From the NCBI RefSeq assembly GCF_024189295.1, contig NZ_JAIZEN010000013.1:1-64000 (forward strand): 64,000 bases of DNA, read 5' to 3'. A program made the position numbers and the translations under genes. The notes below the pieces were generated by a model. The model did no database searches. It worked only from the letters and a program-made list of their open reading frames with translations, and was not told where the DNA came from. This document shows positions 26,582 through 35,606 of the stretch, piece after piece; the first letter of the stretch is position 1; the number at the start of each line of letters is the position of its first letter. Source of the DNA: Halobacillus sp. A1 (GTDB lineage Bacteria; Bacillota; Bacilli; Bacillales; Halobacillaceae).

Positions 26582-28102
26582 ATGATTCATGAAATATTAG
26601 AGTCTAATCAATTTATCATGCTCGTCGCTTTACTGCTCATTATGAGTGTAGTCGTAACTAAGTTTTCTTCCCGCCTGGGTGTACCTTCTCTTGTGTTGTT
26701 CATCGCTGTAGGAATGCTGGTCGGAAGTGATGGTCTGGGTTATATTTACTTCGACAATGCTGAAATCGCTCAATTGGTAGGTATTTTCGCCTTAATCGTC
26801 ATTTTGTTCGAAGGGGGAATGCAGACTCAGTGGAAAGCTATTAAGCCTGTCATCGCTCCCTCGGTTACTTTAGCCACGTTAGGCGTTATTTTAACGAGTA
26901 CGATTGTTGGGGTCGCCGCTAAGTATGTACTCGGTATTTCGTGGCTGGAGGCTTTTCTTTTAGGTTCCATAGTAGGTTCTACAGATGCGGCTGCAGTATT
27001 TGCTGTGTTAAAGGGGAAGAATATCCGAAACAAGCTGGAGGCCACTTTAGAAGCAGAGTCGGGCACGAATGATCCAATGGCTGTTTTTCTTACCATAAGT
27101 TTTATTCAAGTTCTGACAATGGACGAAACGAATGTTTTGGGAATGGTGGGGTCCTTTTTCTGGCAAATGGGAGGAGGGTTAGCGATTGGGCTTATAATCG
27201 GTTATGGAGCCAGCTTTGCTCTGAATCGAATTAATTTGGATTCCAGTGGATTATATCCTATTTTCGCTTTAGGGTTTGCTTTCCTTACATATGGAGCCAG
27301 TTCACTAATTCAAGCAAGCGGGTTGCTGTCAGTTTATGTAGCTGCTGTATTGATTGGAAATTCAGACTTGGCCTATCGTTATTCAATTTTAAGATTCCAC
27401 GAAGGATTCGGCTGGATGGCCCAGATTCTCATGTTCATACTACTTGGGCTGTTTGTTTATCCTTCAGAGGTATTTACGTGGGAAGTCATCATCGACGGTT
27501 TATTGATTGCTTTAGTGCTCATAATCATCGCTCGTCCTGTTGCTACTTTCCTGAGTCTCATTTTCTTCAAGTTTAATATAAAGGAAAAGCTGTTTCTGTC
27601 ATGGGCGGGTTTACGGGGAGCAGTACCGATTGTACTGGCCATTTTCCCTTTGTTGACAGATGTAGATAACAGTCAGCTGATGTTCAATGTCGTATTTTTT
27701 ATTGTCATCATTTCTACTCTGCTTCAAGGTTCTACGATCACATGGGTTGCCGAGAAATTCAAGCTTGTGTCTGAAAGTAAAACGAATCCCATCCATTCTT
27801 TGGAATTAATATCGATTGGAAAAGCGAACGTAGAGCTTATGGAATATGATGTGAACGAAAAGAATTTAGTAGTGGGCCAGACATTGGAAACTATGGAACT
27901 TCCTAACAAAGCCTTAATTAATGCTATTATCAGGGATGGAGAAGTCATTACTCCTTATGGACAGACGACCATTAAAGCCGGGGACACGTTGTATATCATG
28001 GTTACGAAAAAGGTTAAAAAAGAAGTGAAAGATATGTTGGAAGCTGTTGCGGAAGAAGAGGTCAAAGAAGAGAAAAATTATAACGAAAAAAACCGAGCTT
28101 GA
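26582..28102 (+). CDS. Potassium/proton antiporter, CPA1 family with TrkA-C domain
   Basis: A 506-residue monovalent cation:proton antiporter. About twelve hydrophobic helices run to residue 395, with family motifs IVILFEGGMQT, GSIVGSTDAAAVFAVL and ESGTNDPMAVFLT that carry the ion-binding Asp residues. LSWAGLRGAVPIVLAIFPL follows near residue 345. The C-terminal 100 residues form a cytosolic TrkA-C (RCK_C) domain, pointing to nucleotide or second-messenger control. The nearest groups are NhaP2/CvrA-type K+/H+ antiporters. The role would be K+ or Na+ extrusion and pH or volume control in saline conditions. SD AAAAGGAG. The stop codon lies inside its terminator stem. Confidence 0.9.
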   Translation: MIHEILESNQFIMLVALLLIMSVVVTKFSSRLGVPSLVLFIAVGMLVGSDGLGYIYFDNAEIAQLVGIFALIVILFEGGMQTQWKAIKPVIAPSVTLATLGVILTSTIVGVAAKYVLGISWLEAFLLGSIVGSTDAAAVFAVLKGKNIRNKLEATLEAESGTNDPMAVFLTISFIQVLTMDETNVLGMVGSFFWQMGGGLAIGLIIGYGASFALNRINLDSSGLYPIFALGFAFLTYGASSLIQASGLLSVYVAAVLIGNSDLAYRYSILRFHEGFGWMAQILMFILLGLFVYPSEVFTWEVIIDGLLIALVLIIIARPVATFLSLIFFKFNIKEKLFLSWAGLRGAVPIVLAIFPLLTDVDNSQLMFNVVFFIVIISTLLQGSTITWVAEKFKLVSESKTNPIHSLELISIGKANVELMEYDVNEKNLVVGQTLETMELPNKALINAIIRDGEVITPYGQTTIKAGDTLYIMVTKKVKKEVKDMLEAVAEEEVKEEKNYNEKNRA

Positions 28103-28120
28103 AGGTAGCTCGGCTTTTTT
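28086..28120 (+). terminator. Terminator of the antiporter gene
   Basis: AACCGAGCT and AGCTCGGCTT pair and are followed by TTTTT. The 5' arm contains the gene's last codons. Confidence 0.8.
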
Positions 28121-28343
28121 CGTAGCAGCTATGATATTTGTGGTCAATCGTTATGATATGAAGAATACACTGTTAATTATAGATAAGCTGCCTTGATTTG
28201 TAAAGGCTTTAAAGATAAAACATGTATTTTTTACTAGAGAGGCCTCTGAATTTTTTAAAAATTTAGTCAAGGGATTCTTGTCGTAACGTTGTCGTGTTGG
28301 GTCTAATCATATACAATTGAAGACACGAAAGAGAGGGGCTGGT

Positions 28344-29162
28344 ATGGTGAGTAAAAAGATTGGTTTTTTAGGATGCGGACAAATGGGACAGGCTATGATA
28401 CAGGGAATGATTGATTCTAAGGTGGTAGAAGCAAAGCAGATTTCTGCTACAGCTGTAACAGATGAGACCATTGATTTTGTGTCAGATGAATATGGAATTT
28501 ATATTTCAAATGACAATAAAGAGTTGGCTGCTTCAAGTGATATTTTATTTTTGGCGGTCAAACCTTATATATATGAAGGTGTGCTTCAAGAAATAAGTGA
28601 TTCTGTACCGGAAGATACCATTATTGTAACTGTTGCTGCAGGAATTACCCTCGCTAAAATTAATGATGCCTTTGACTTTAATGTGAAAGTCGTACGATCA
28701 ATGCCGAATACCCCATCTCTAGTCGGCGCAGGTATGAGTGTACTCTGTCCGAATGATTTTGTGACAGAAGAAGATCTGGCTGGTGTGAAGGAGATTTTTG
28801 AAAGCTTCGGAGAGGCCGAGGTCATTGAAGAGAAGCTGATGGATGCGGTACCGGCCGTAAGCGGTTCCTCACCGGCTTTTGTATATATGTTTATAGAAGC
28901 AATGGCTGACGCTGCAGTACAGCAAGGGTTTCCAAGGGATAAGGCGTATAAACTCGCTGCTCAGTCTGTTCAAGGCGCCGCTAAAATGGTTCTGGAAACG
29001 GGCAGACATCCTGGTGAATTAAAAGATACGGTTTGTACTCCAGGCGGTACAACTATTGAAGGTGTGACCAAATTAGAAGAAACGGGACTGCGCAATTCGA
29101 TCATCCAGGCGATGAATGCTTGTACAGCCCGTGCTAAACAATTATCCTCAGGTAATAAGTGA
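28344..29162 (+). CDS. proC: Pyrroline-5-carboxylate reductase
   Basis: The last step of proline synthesis, reducing pyrroline-5-carboxylate with NAD(P)H. The 272-residue protein has the N-terminal Rossmann motif IGFLGCGQMGQAMIQGM and VVRSMPNTPSLVGAGMS. The signature region follows: VSGSSPAFVYMFIEAMADAA, LETGRHPGELKDTVCTPGG and TTIEGVTKLEE. ATG 28344 is preceded by AGAGAGGGG; an upstream in-frame start (28317) has no SD. Proline is a major compatible solute in Halobacillus-type bacteria, but the osmotic proHJA genes are not here, so this may be the housekeeping enzyme. Confidence 0.95.
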   Translation: MVSKKIGFLGCGQMGQAMIQGMIDSKVVEAKQISATAVTDETIDFVSDEYGIYISNDNKELAASSDILFLAVKPYIYEGVLQEISDSVPEDTIIVTVAAGITLAKINDAFDFNVKVVRSMPNTPSLVGAGMSVLCPNDFVTEEDLAGVKEIFESFGEAEVIEEKLMDAVPAVSGSSPAFVYMFIEAMADAAVQQGFPRDKAYKLAAQSVQGAAKMVLETGRHPGELKDTVCTPGGTTIEGVTKLEETGLRNSIIQAMNACTARAKQLSSGNK

Positions 29163-29163
29163 C

Positions 29164-29203
29164 CACTATAAAATCCAGGCTGTTAAGTCTGGATTTTATA
29201 GTG
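29164..29203. terminator. Hairpin after proC
   Basis: Perfect 15-base arms CACTATAAAATCCAG and CTGGATTTTATAGTG. The T-rich stretch is inside the arm, so termination strength is uncertain. Confidence 0.6.
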
Positions 29204-29254
29204 AAACGTAAACGAGATATATACGTATAGAGTAAGATGAGGGAGGTTTTAGAG

Positions 29255-29731
29255 ATGAATGAACCTACACAGCGAATTTCCATCAGGGCTCTTACTCTGT
29301 GGCGGATCCACGGGGTAATAAACGCAGCCGTTGTGGCGCTTGCTGCTATTGGCATAGGGTTACTTACATATTTTTTTGAGTGGTCGATGTGGCCGTTTAT
29401 CATCATCAGCATTATCTTAGCTTTAGAGATCATTCTCTATATATTCGTTATTCCTACACTCAGATGGAAAAGGTGGCGATATGAAGTAAGGGAGCAGGAA
29501 ATCGAACTGCAATATGGATTGTTCATCATTAAGCGTACGCTCGTTCCGATGGTGCGTGTACAACACGTTGATTCGGAACAAGGACCTTTACTGAGAAAGT
29601 ACCGTTTAGCTACGATCAGCATTTCTACCGCTGCTACCACTCATAAGGTGCCTGCTTTAGACGAAGTGGAAGCTGAAGAGCTAAGACACTCTATTTCTTC
29701 ATTGGCGAGGGTGGCGGAAGAAGATGTTTGA
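29255..29731 (+). CDS. ydbS: PH-domain membrane protein YdbS
   Basis: A 158-residue protein with two close transmembrane helices (about 20-62), then one bacterial PH domain (DUF304/bPH2). The domain carries the family pattern: EVREQEIELQYGLFIIKRTLVPMVRVQHVDSEQGPL. ATG 29255 follows GGGAGG. It overlaps ydbT by 8 bp. In B. subtilis ydbS-ydbT form the same pair and have been linked to resistance against bacteriocin-like antimicrobials; that role is not visible in the sequence. Confidence 0.88.
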   Translation: MNEPTQRISIRALTLWRIHGVINAAVVALAAIGIGLLTYFFEWSMWPFIIISIILALEIILYIFVIPTLRWKRWRYEVREQEIELQYGLFIIKRTLVPMVRVQHVDSEQGPLLRKYRLATISISTAATTHKVPALDEVEAEELRHSISSLARVAEEDV

Positions 29732-31181
29732 GCCAAAAAGATTACACCCGATTTCTGCACTTATTAATTTTATTAAAGGATTGAAAGATGCGATCCTTCC
29801 GCTGATTGCTGTTCTTTTTCTGAACAATAACCAGCAGGACGGTTGGCTTGGTTCGATGCCTCTACTTATTTCTGGTTCTCTTTTATTAGTTATATTAACG
29901 GCGGGGATTATTAAATGGCTCCGTTTCAGTTATTGGATTGAAGAAGGGGAGTTGAGGATAGAACACGGTTTGTTTGTGAAAAAGAAACGATACATCCCGA
30001 TTGATCGTATACAGAGCTTGGATTTTTCTGAAGGTATATTTCATCGTCCGTTTCAACTCGTCAAAGTGAAGGTGGAAACCGCTGGATCCTCTGATGCGTT
30101 GGAGGCTGAAGCCGAATTGACAGCTATTCACAAAAAGGAAGCTGATCATATTCAGCTCGTCATCGATGAACGAAAGAAGGAAAAGTTCTCTGAGAATGAA
30201 TACGAAGCAGTGGATCGTAAGTTAGTTTACCAAATGGAATTGAAAGACATTATTATTATGGCACTCACATCTGGCGGAGCAGGCGTTGTTATTTCAGGTG
30301 TACTCGTTTTTTTATCTCAAGGGATGGAGTTTTTACCGGTGGATGCCATATATGATGAAGTCATCAGCTGGCTGCAGGTAGGGCTGCTAGTCGTCGCTGC
30401 AGCTATACTATTTGTTCTGTTTATTGCCTATGGTATCTCAGTCATTCTTACCATCTTTCGATATAGTAATTTCTCTGTTTATATCGATAATGGGGATATC
30501 ATAATGACTAGAGGTTTACTCGAAAAGAAGCAAGTCACAATTCCTCTGAATCGTATCCAGGGCGTTCGTGTTGATGAAAACCCGATACGCCAGCCTCTTG
30601 GGTATGCTACGGTTACGATTATTAGTGCTGGGGGGAGTGTTAACGATAGCGATCAAACATTGACAATCCTTCCGTTGATTAAACGGAAGCAAATTACGGA
30701 CGTTTTACGGAGAATCATCGACGACTATGAATGGGATCTTCCTGCAAACCGAGTGCCTAAACGTTCATTATTTCGATATATTCTAAGGTTTATCTGGCTG
30801 CCTGCGGTCATAGCAGGAGTTGTAAGTTATTATTTATTTCCATTCGGTCTTCTAGCCTGGATACTAGTCCCGGCAGCATCCATATTCGGATATTTGTCCT
30901 TTAAAGATGCAGGGTGGAATATAAATGGTAACCAGCTTACATTGATTAGACGGATATTAGTTAAACAGACTTATGTTATGAAGAAGCACCGTATACAAGC
31001 TGTCACTAAGGACCAGACGATTTTTCAAAAAAGAGCCCGTTTGGCTTCTATAGAAGCTACATTGAAATCTGGCGCTGGCGGGGCAAGCGCCCGCTTATGG
31101 TATTTAGAAGAAAAAGATACGGATATTGTCATGTCATGGTATCGCTACAAGGATTCTTATAATAACGGTTCCCTCGATTGA
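29724..31181 (+). CDS. ydbT: PH-domain membrane protein YdbT
   Basis: A 485-residue membrane protein with three PH-like (DUF304) domains separated by pairs of helices. Each domain repeats the motif of the family: IEHGLFVKKKRYIPIDRIQS near 75, MTRGLLEKKQVTIPLNRIQG near 260, and TLIRRILVKQTYVMKKHRIQA near 410. It is translationally coupled to ydbS by an 8-bp overlap. The pair likely forms one membrane complex. Confidence 0.88.
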   Translation: MFEPKRLHPISALINFIKGLKDAILPLIAVLFLNNNQQDGWLGSMPLLISGSLLLVILTAGIIKWLRFSYWIEEGELRIEHGLFVKKKRYIPIDRIQSLDFSEGIFHRPFQLVKVKVETAGSSDALEAEAELTAIHKKEADHIQLVIDERKKEKFSENEYEAVDRKLVYQMELKDIIIMALTSGGAGVVISGVLVFLSQGMEFLPVDAIYDEVISWLQVGLLVVAAAILFVLFIAYGISVILTIFRYSNFSVYIDNGDIIMTRGLLEKKQVTIPLNRIQGVRVDENPIRQPLGYATVTIISAGGSVNDSDQTLTILPLIKRKQITDVLRRIIDDYEWDLPANRVPKRSLFRYILRFIWLPAVIAGVVSYYLFPFGLLAWILVPAASIFGYLSFKDAGWNINGNQLTLIRRILVKQTYVMKKHRIQAVTKDQTIFQKRARLASIEATLKSGAGGASARLWYLEEKDTDIVMSWYRYKDSYNNGSLD

Positions 31182-31199
31182 GAGGGGACCGTTTTTTTT
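31164..31199 (+). terminator. Terminator of ydbST
   Basis: ACGGTTCCCTC and GAGGGGACCGT pair around GATTGA and run into TTTTTTT. The stop codon lies in the loop. Confidence 0.85.
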
Positions 31200-31301
31200 G
31201 GCCTAAAACACGAACGATATAAAGTAATGATTGAAATTTGTTCGGAAAAAGAATATTATATTAAATGTTGGTCATTTCATTTGGAAAGTAAGGTGTTTCT
31301 T

Positions 31302-32597
31302 ATGTTTAACATGTTTCGTTTAGAAGAAAATAATACGAATATACGAACTGAGTTGCTGGCAGGATTTACGACATTCCTCACTATGGTCTATATTGTCGTT
31401 GTGAACCCTGCGATTCTTTCAGAAGCAGGTCTGCCATTTGAACAAGTATTCATGGCTACTGTAATCGCTGCAATTATAGGTACATTAATTATGGCCCTGG
31501 CTGCTAATTATCCAATTGCTATTGCCCCTGGCATGGGAATGAATGCATATTTTGTAACTGAAGTCGTTCAGCAGGATGTGAGTTATTCGGTTATATTAGG
31601 TACAGTATTTTTAGCTGGTGTATTATTTGTCATCTTAAGCATGACGAGTTTACGGGAAGTATTGATCACAGCGATCCCCCCTTCATTAAAGTATGGCATT
31701 ACATCAGGTATTGGATTATTTATTGCATTTTTAGGGCTAAGGATGTCTGGAGTTATTGTAGCGAGTGAATCAACGCTGGTAACGTTAGGTGACCTGACTG
31801 CCCCAGGTGCATTTCTTACTATTGTAGGTTTGTTTGTTACGTTAGCCTTAATCGCAAGACGTGTGACAGGTGCTCTATTCATTGGTATGTTAGTCACAGC
31901 AGTAATCGGAATGTTTACAGGCCAGTTATCTTTTGCTGAGGGTTATGTCTCCGCTCCCCCGGCGCCTGTATTCTGGGATATGGACCTTGCCGGTGTTTTT
32001 AGTAATGGGCTTTATACTGTAATTTTCGCATTTTTACTAGTGACCATTTTTGACACTACAGGAACGATGATTGGAGTAGCAGAACAAGCTGGATTTATGA
32101 GGAAAGATGGAAGTCTGCCGAGAGCAAGAGCAGCATTAATGGCTGATGCTACAGCGACTACGGCTGGAGCGATGTTCGGAACGAGCCCATCTTCTGCTTA
32201 TATAGAATCTTCTTCAGGAGTTGCTGTGGGCGGGCGTACAGGTTTGACGACAATTGTAGTAGCTGGTTTATTTCTACTGTCAATTTTCTTCTCCCCTATT
32301 GTAGGGGCGGTTTCCGGATTGCCTGCTATTACCGCTCCAGTTCTTATTATTGTAGGCTGCTTTATGATGGAAGGATTGGCTAAAGTGGACTGGAAAAAGT
32401 TCGATGAAGCTTTTCCAGCCTTTATCATCATTTTGACTATGCCGCTTACTTCTAGTATCGCATCAGGAATAGCTATCGGTTTCATTACGTACCCCTTATT
32501 GAAATTATTTAGTGGAAAAGGAAAAGACGTTCACTGGATTTTATATTTGTTTGGCTTTATTTTTATCATTCAAATGACCTTCTTTCCAGGTCATTAG
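31302..32597 (+). CDS. NCS2 family purine (hypoxanthine/guanine/adenine) permease
   Basis: A 431-residue permease of the AzgA/PbuG/PbuO branch of NCS2, importing purine bases with H+. The N-terminal part has ELLAGFTTFLTMVYIVVVNP, and APGMGMNAYF follows. The signature GTSPSSAYIESSSGVAVGGR is at about residue 290. About 12-14 hydrophobic segments are seen. ATG 31302 follows AAGGTG; the 25-codon upstream extension has no SD. No purine riboswitch core is visible in the 120-bp leader, unlike pbuG in B. subtilis. Confidence 0.92.
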   Translation: MFNMFRLEENNTNIRTELLAGFTTFLTMVYIVVVNPAILSEAGLPFEQVFMATVIAAIIGTLIMALAANYPIAIAPGMGMNAYFVTEVVQQDVSYSVILGTVFLAGVLFVILSMTSLREVLITAIPPSLKYGITSGIGLFIAFLGLRMSGVIVASESTLVTLGDLTAPGAFLTIVGLFVTLALIARRVTGALFIGMLVTAVIGMFTGQLSFAEGYVSAPPAPVFWDMDLAGVFSNGLYTVIFAFLLVTIFDTTGTMIGVAEQAGFMRKDGSLPRARAALMADATATTAGAMFGTSPSSAYIESSSGVAVGGRTGLTTIVVAGLFLLSIFFSPIVGAVSGLPAITAPVLIIVGCFMMEGLAKVDWKKFDEAFPAFIIILTMPLTSSIASGIAIGFITYPLLKLFSGKGKDVHWILYLFGFIFIIQMTFFPGH

Positions 32598-32602
32598 ATT
32601 GT

Positions 32603-32636
32603 ATAACCACTGCATATGCAGTGGTTATTTTTTATC
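32603..32636 (+). terminator. Terminator of the purine permease gene
   Basis: Perfect palindrome ATAACCACTGCAT/ATGCAGTGGTTAT followed by TTTTTTA. Confidence 0.85.
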
Positions 32637-32639
32637 CTT

Positions 32640-32830
32640 GCAGTCCATACGCCACTGCACGAAGCGATGCTGCTTTCGCATAAGGAGTCTCGTCCACCTC
32701 ATTCGCACTAGTCCGTGGAAGATGAACGTACGAGAGTAACTTCCCTGACCTTCCAGCTCCATTCTTAGAAAAAGAAACCATCTCGAAGCTAAGTCACGGA
32801 TTAAGTTCTACTACCACAAGGGGGAGGAAA
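32640..32830. repeat. Decayed palindromic repeat copy C
   Basis: Fragments recall the other copies: AAGGAGTCTCGTCCACC, GTCCGTGGAAG, AACTTCCCTGACCTTCCAGC, TAGAAAAAGAAACCATCTCG and AAGTTCTACTACCA. The GGTGAG stem and tip hairpin are lost. I read it as a degraded member. The rest of this gap up to 32925 shows nothing. Confidence 0.4.
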
Positions 32831-32942
32831 CTTTTATAACCGTTCGTTTTTTCAGTTTGAAATATTCACAATTTAATAAATTTATTGAGGTTGTACATCA
32901 AAACTTTTATTCACAGACTGACTTTATTTTCGTTCCTTTCCA

Positions 32943-32973
32943 TGAATAGGAACGCATACTTTAAGGCATGCTA
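32943..32973 (+). promoter_or_regulatory. Sigma-G promoter of the first ger operon
   Basis: TGAATA (32943-32948), an 18-bp spacer and CATGCTA (32967-32973) match the forespore sigma-G consensus (GMATR, CATNNTA) without mismatch. A CGTTCCT/AGGAACG inverted repeat at 32929-32954 overlaps the -35. The leader would be very short. Confidence 0.65.
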
Positions 32974-32989
32974 ATTTCAGGTGATGAAT

Positions 32990-34531
32990 ATGGGATTTTT
33001 CAGGAAATTTTTTCAAGGTGAACCATTACAAGATCGTAAAATAGCTGATGATAAGCAAGAACCAAAACAACCAAGCACAAAAAATCTTTCCCGCAATATT
33101 GATTATTTGTTAAACGAATTCAAATACACGGATGATTTGAAAATCCGTGTGCTGAAAAAAGGCGATGCAGCACTGCTTTACTTTGAAGCCATGACCGATC
33201 AGGAAAAAGTACAGCAAATGATTTTTGATCCCATCGAAATGGGAAAAGCCGATCATATTTATGATATTCCAAACTCAAAGGAAACAACTAATCTTGAGGA
33301 ATGTATCCGTTCTTTATTAAGAGGTCATGCCATCTATATGGAAGATGGGCATGAACGAGTCACCATGTTCAACGTGACATCTGTTTTCAATCGATCCGTT
33401 GAGGAACCTGCGAACGAAAAAGTGGTACGAGGAGCCCATGATGGATTTGTAGAAAACTTAATGATTAATATTAACCTTGTAAGAAAAAGAATCGAACATC
33501 GAGATTTGACCGTGAAATTTTTCAAAGTAGGGAAAAAAACGAATACGAATGTTGCGATTGTTTATATGGATGGCATTGCCAATCCGGAGCTTGTCCAAAA
33601 GGTTAAAAAAAGGATTCAATCGGTTCATACGGATAAAGTCCAGAGCCCGGGTTTTATGGAGGAGTTCATGGAAGATTCTCCTTTATCTCCCTTTCCGCAA
33701 ATGTTAAACAGTGAGCGTCCGGACCGGATAGTGGCCAGCATAATGGAAGGACGTGTCGCAATGTTTACAGAGGGCAGTCCGACCGCGATTGTAGCACCGT
33801 CTACTTTTTTTATGTTCTATCAATCTCCCGACGACTACAACACCAGATGGTATGCGGGAACATTCGTCCGGTTGATCAGGTTTGCCAGTTTTTTAATTGC
33901 GGTCGGTTTACCGGCTTTTTATATTTCTGTAGTTAGTTTTCACTTTGAAGTCATACCAGATGACTTAATTACTCCTATTAAGAGTTCAATCAATGAAATT
34001 GCTTATCCTCCGATTTTGGAAGCCTTGGTAATGGTGGTCATTATTGAACTCATACGTGAAGCGGGGATAAGACTTCCTTCGCCCGTAGGCCAAACAATCG
34101 GTATCGTAGGGGGATTGGTTATCGGGGACGCTGTCGTAAGAGCGGGGCTAGTATCCAATATCATGGTCATCGTCGTAGCTCTTACCGCGATCGCCTCTTT
34201 CGTTGTGCCTTCTAATGAACTGAGTATGACTTTACGCCTGCTTACGTTTCCTTTGATATTTCTAGCAGGAACATTGGGATTTGTAGGACTGATTTTCGGA
34301 TTTTTACTGATCGCTGTACATTTGGCCAAACTAGAGTCGTTTGGCACTCCTTACTTCGCACCTGTAGCTCCATTAAGAATAAAAGATTTAAAAGACACAT
34401 TTGTAAGGCTCCCCATATTCACAATGAAGCAAAGACCTAAAGGTGCGCAGCCCGTCAGTACTACAGCTGTAGAAGAGGGAGCAAGGGGGTGGAAGAAAGA
34501 TGAGCAGTCAAACCAATCAAAAGATAAGTAG
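32990..34531 (+). CDS. Germinant receptor A subunit (GerA/GerKA family)
   Basis: The A subunit of a spore germinant receptor in the inner spore membrane. The 513-residue protein has a hydrophilic N-terminal half of about 270 residues and a C-terminal half with 5-6 helices. Family motifs are MDGIANPELVQKVKKRIQ, SPFPQMLNSERPDRI and IREAGIRLPSPVGQTIGIVG. ATG at 32990 is preceded by AGGTGA. It overlaps the B gene by 32 bp. The germinant cannot be predicted. A second, diverged receptor operon lies at 49.7-53.4 kb. Confidence 0.94.
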   Translation: MGFFRKFFQGEPLQDRKIADDKQEPKQPSTKNLSRNIDYLLNEFKYTDDLKIRVLKKGDAALLYFEAMTDQEKVQQMIFDPIEMGKADHIYDIPNSKETTNLEECIRSLLRGHAIYMEDGHERVTMFNVTSVFNRSVEEPANEKVVRGAHDGFVENLMININLVRKRIEHRDLTVKFFKVGKKTNTNVAIVYMDGIANPELVQKVKKRIQSVHTDKVQSPGFMEEFMEDSPLSPFPQMLNSERPDRIVASIMEGRVAMFTEGSPTAIVAPSTFFMFYQSPDDYNTRWYAGTFVRLIRFASFLIAVGLPAFYISVVSFHFEVIPDDLITPIKSSINEIAYPPILEALVMVVIIELIREAGIRLPSPVGQTIGIVGGLVIGDAVVRAGLVSNIMVIVVALTAIASFVVPSNELSMTLRLLTFPLIFLAGTLGFVGLIFGFLLIAVHLAKLESFGTPYFAPVAPLRIKDLKDTFVRLPIFTMKQRPKGAQPVSTTAVEEGARGWKKDEQSNQSKDK

Positions 34532-35606
34532 ACGGCAATTTTTCTTCGTGATCATCCAAACTCAAATCGGGGTAGGGATTTTAGCTCTGCCTTTTGATTT
34601 GCATCATACTGCGAAGCAGGACGGTTGGATTTCACTTCTGATTGCGGGAGTATTGATTCAACTGCTTTTATTCCTTCTATGGTGGCTGGCAAAAAGATTT
34701 CCATCGAAAGATTATTTTCAAATTCAAGAGTATGTGTTGTCGCGATGGTTTGGAAAAGTTACTTCTTTCCTATACGTTATATATTTCTGTTCAGTGGGCA
34801 TATTGATTGTCCTTATCTACAGCCGCTTGATCAGTATCTGGGTACTCCCTAATACGCCTTTTTGGGTGTTGGGGTTTATGATGGTTTTCATATGTTTATA
34901 TATGGTTTGCTGCAGCCTGCTCGTCATCGCAAGACTATATATGATGTTTGCCGCCCTGTTGATTATAATGGTCGTGTTTATTTTTTATTCAGCTAAAGAT
35001 AGTAAGCTTATGTATATATTTCCGGTAGGAGAAGCAGGGTGGTCTAATATTATTGCAGGAATAGATATGGGAATTCTCTCTTTTCTCGGTTTTATCGTTT
35101 CATTAGTGCTATATTCCAAGACGGAGGGGACGGCTAAGGAGAAATTGGTGGCCATTCAGTCGGCGCAAGCTTTTGTTTTCACATTTTACTTAGCGATCGT
35201 ATTAATTACCTTCACGTTTTTCAGCACACAGGAAATGGCACTCGTTCCTCAACCAGTCTTATATATGTTGAAATCGTATGAATTTCCCATTGTAGCCAGG
35301 ATCGATTTGTTTTTTATATCTACGTGGATTGTCTTTGTGGCTACCTCATTATCGACATACTTACTCATGTCTTCACTCGGATTGACAACTATCTTTAAAT
35401 CACTTCCTACAAAATGGGCAACTATAGGAGTAGCCGTGACCATTTTCATCACAGCCACTTATATTGGTTACGATATTAGTAAGTTGAATAATTTCAACAC
35501 ATACGTTAAAAAGGGCGGCTATATTTTTTCTATTGGACTGCCACTCGTGGTACTTATATTCAGTTTTTTTAGGAAATCACCTGCTAAAGAGGGGGCGTCC
35601 TCATGA
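34500..35606 (+). CDS. Germinant receptor B subunit (GerAB/GerKB, APC-type permease)
   Basis: A 368-residue, ten-helix protein of the spore germination permease group related to amino-acid permeases, which binds germinant. The start SRRQFFFVIIQTQIGVGILALP is typical, followed by the DGWISLLIAGVLIQ helix. GNIIAGIDMGILSFLGFIV-like segments (here SNIIAGIDMGILSFLGF) lie near residue 190. It overlaps the A gene by 32 bp and the C gene by 4 bp (ATGA), so translation of all three is coupled. Confidence 0.93.
   Translation: MSSQTNQKISRRQFFFVIIQTQIGVGILALPFDLHHTAKQDGWISLLIAGVLIQLLLFLLWWLAKRFPSKDYFQIQEYVLSRWFGKVTSFLYVIYFCSVGILIVLIYSRLISIWVLPNTPFWVLGFMMVFICLYMVCCSLLVIARLYMMFAALLIIMVVFIFYSAKDSKLMYIFPVGEAGWSNIIAGIDMGILSFLGFIVSLVLYSKTEGTAKEKLVAIQSAQAFVFTFYLAIVLITFTFFSTQEMALVPQPVLYMLKSYEFPIVARIDLFFISTWIVFVATSLSTYLLMSSLGLTTIFKSLPTKWATIGVAVTIFITATYIGYDISKLNNFNTYVKKGGYIFSIGLPLVVLIFSFFRKSPAKEGASS

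Noticed and set aside
31182-31301. Purine riboswitch upstream of the purine permease
   Set aside because: The conserved aptamer core (for example TTTCTACC) is absent in the 120-bp leader.
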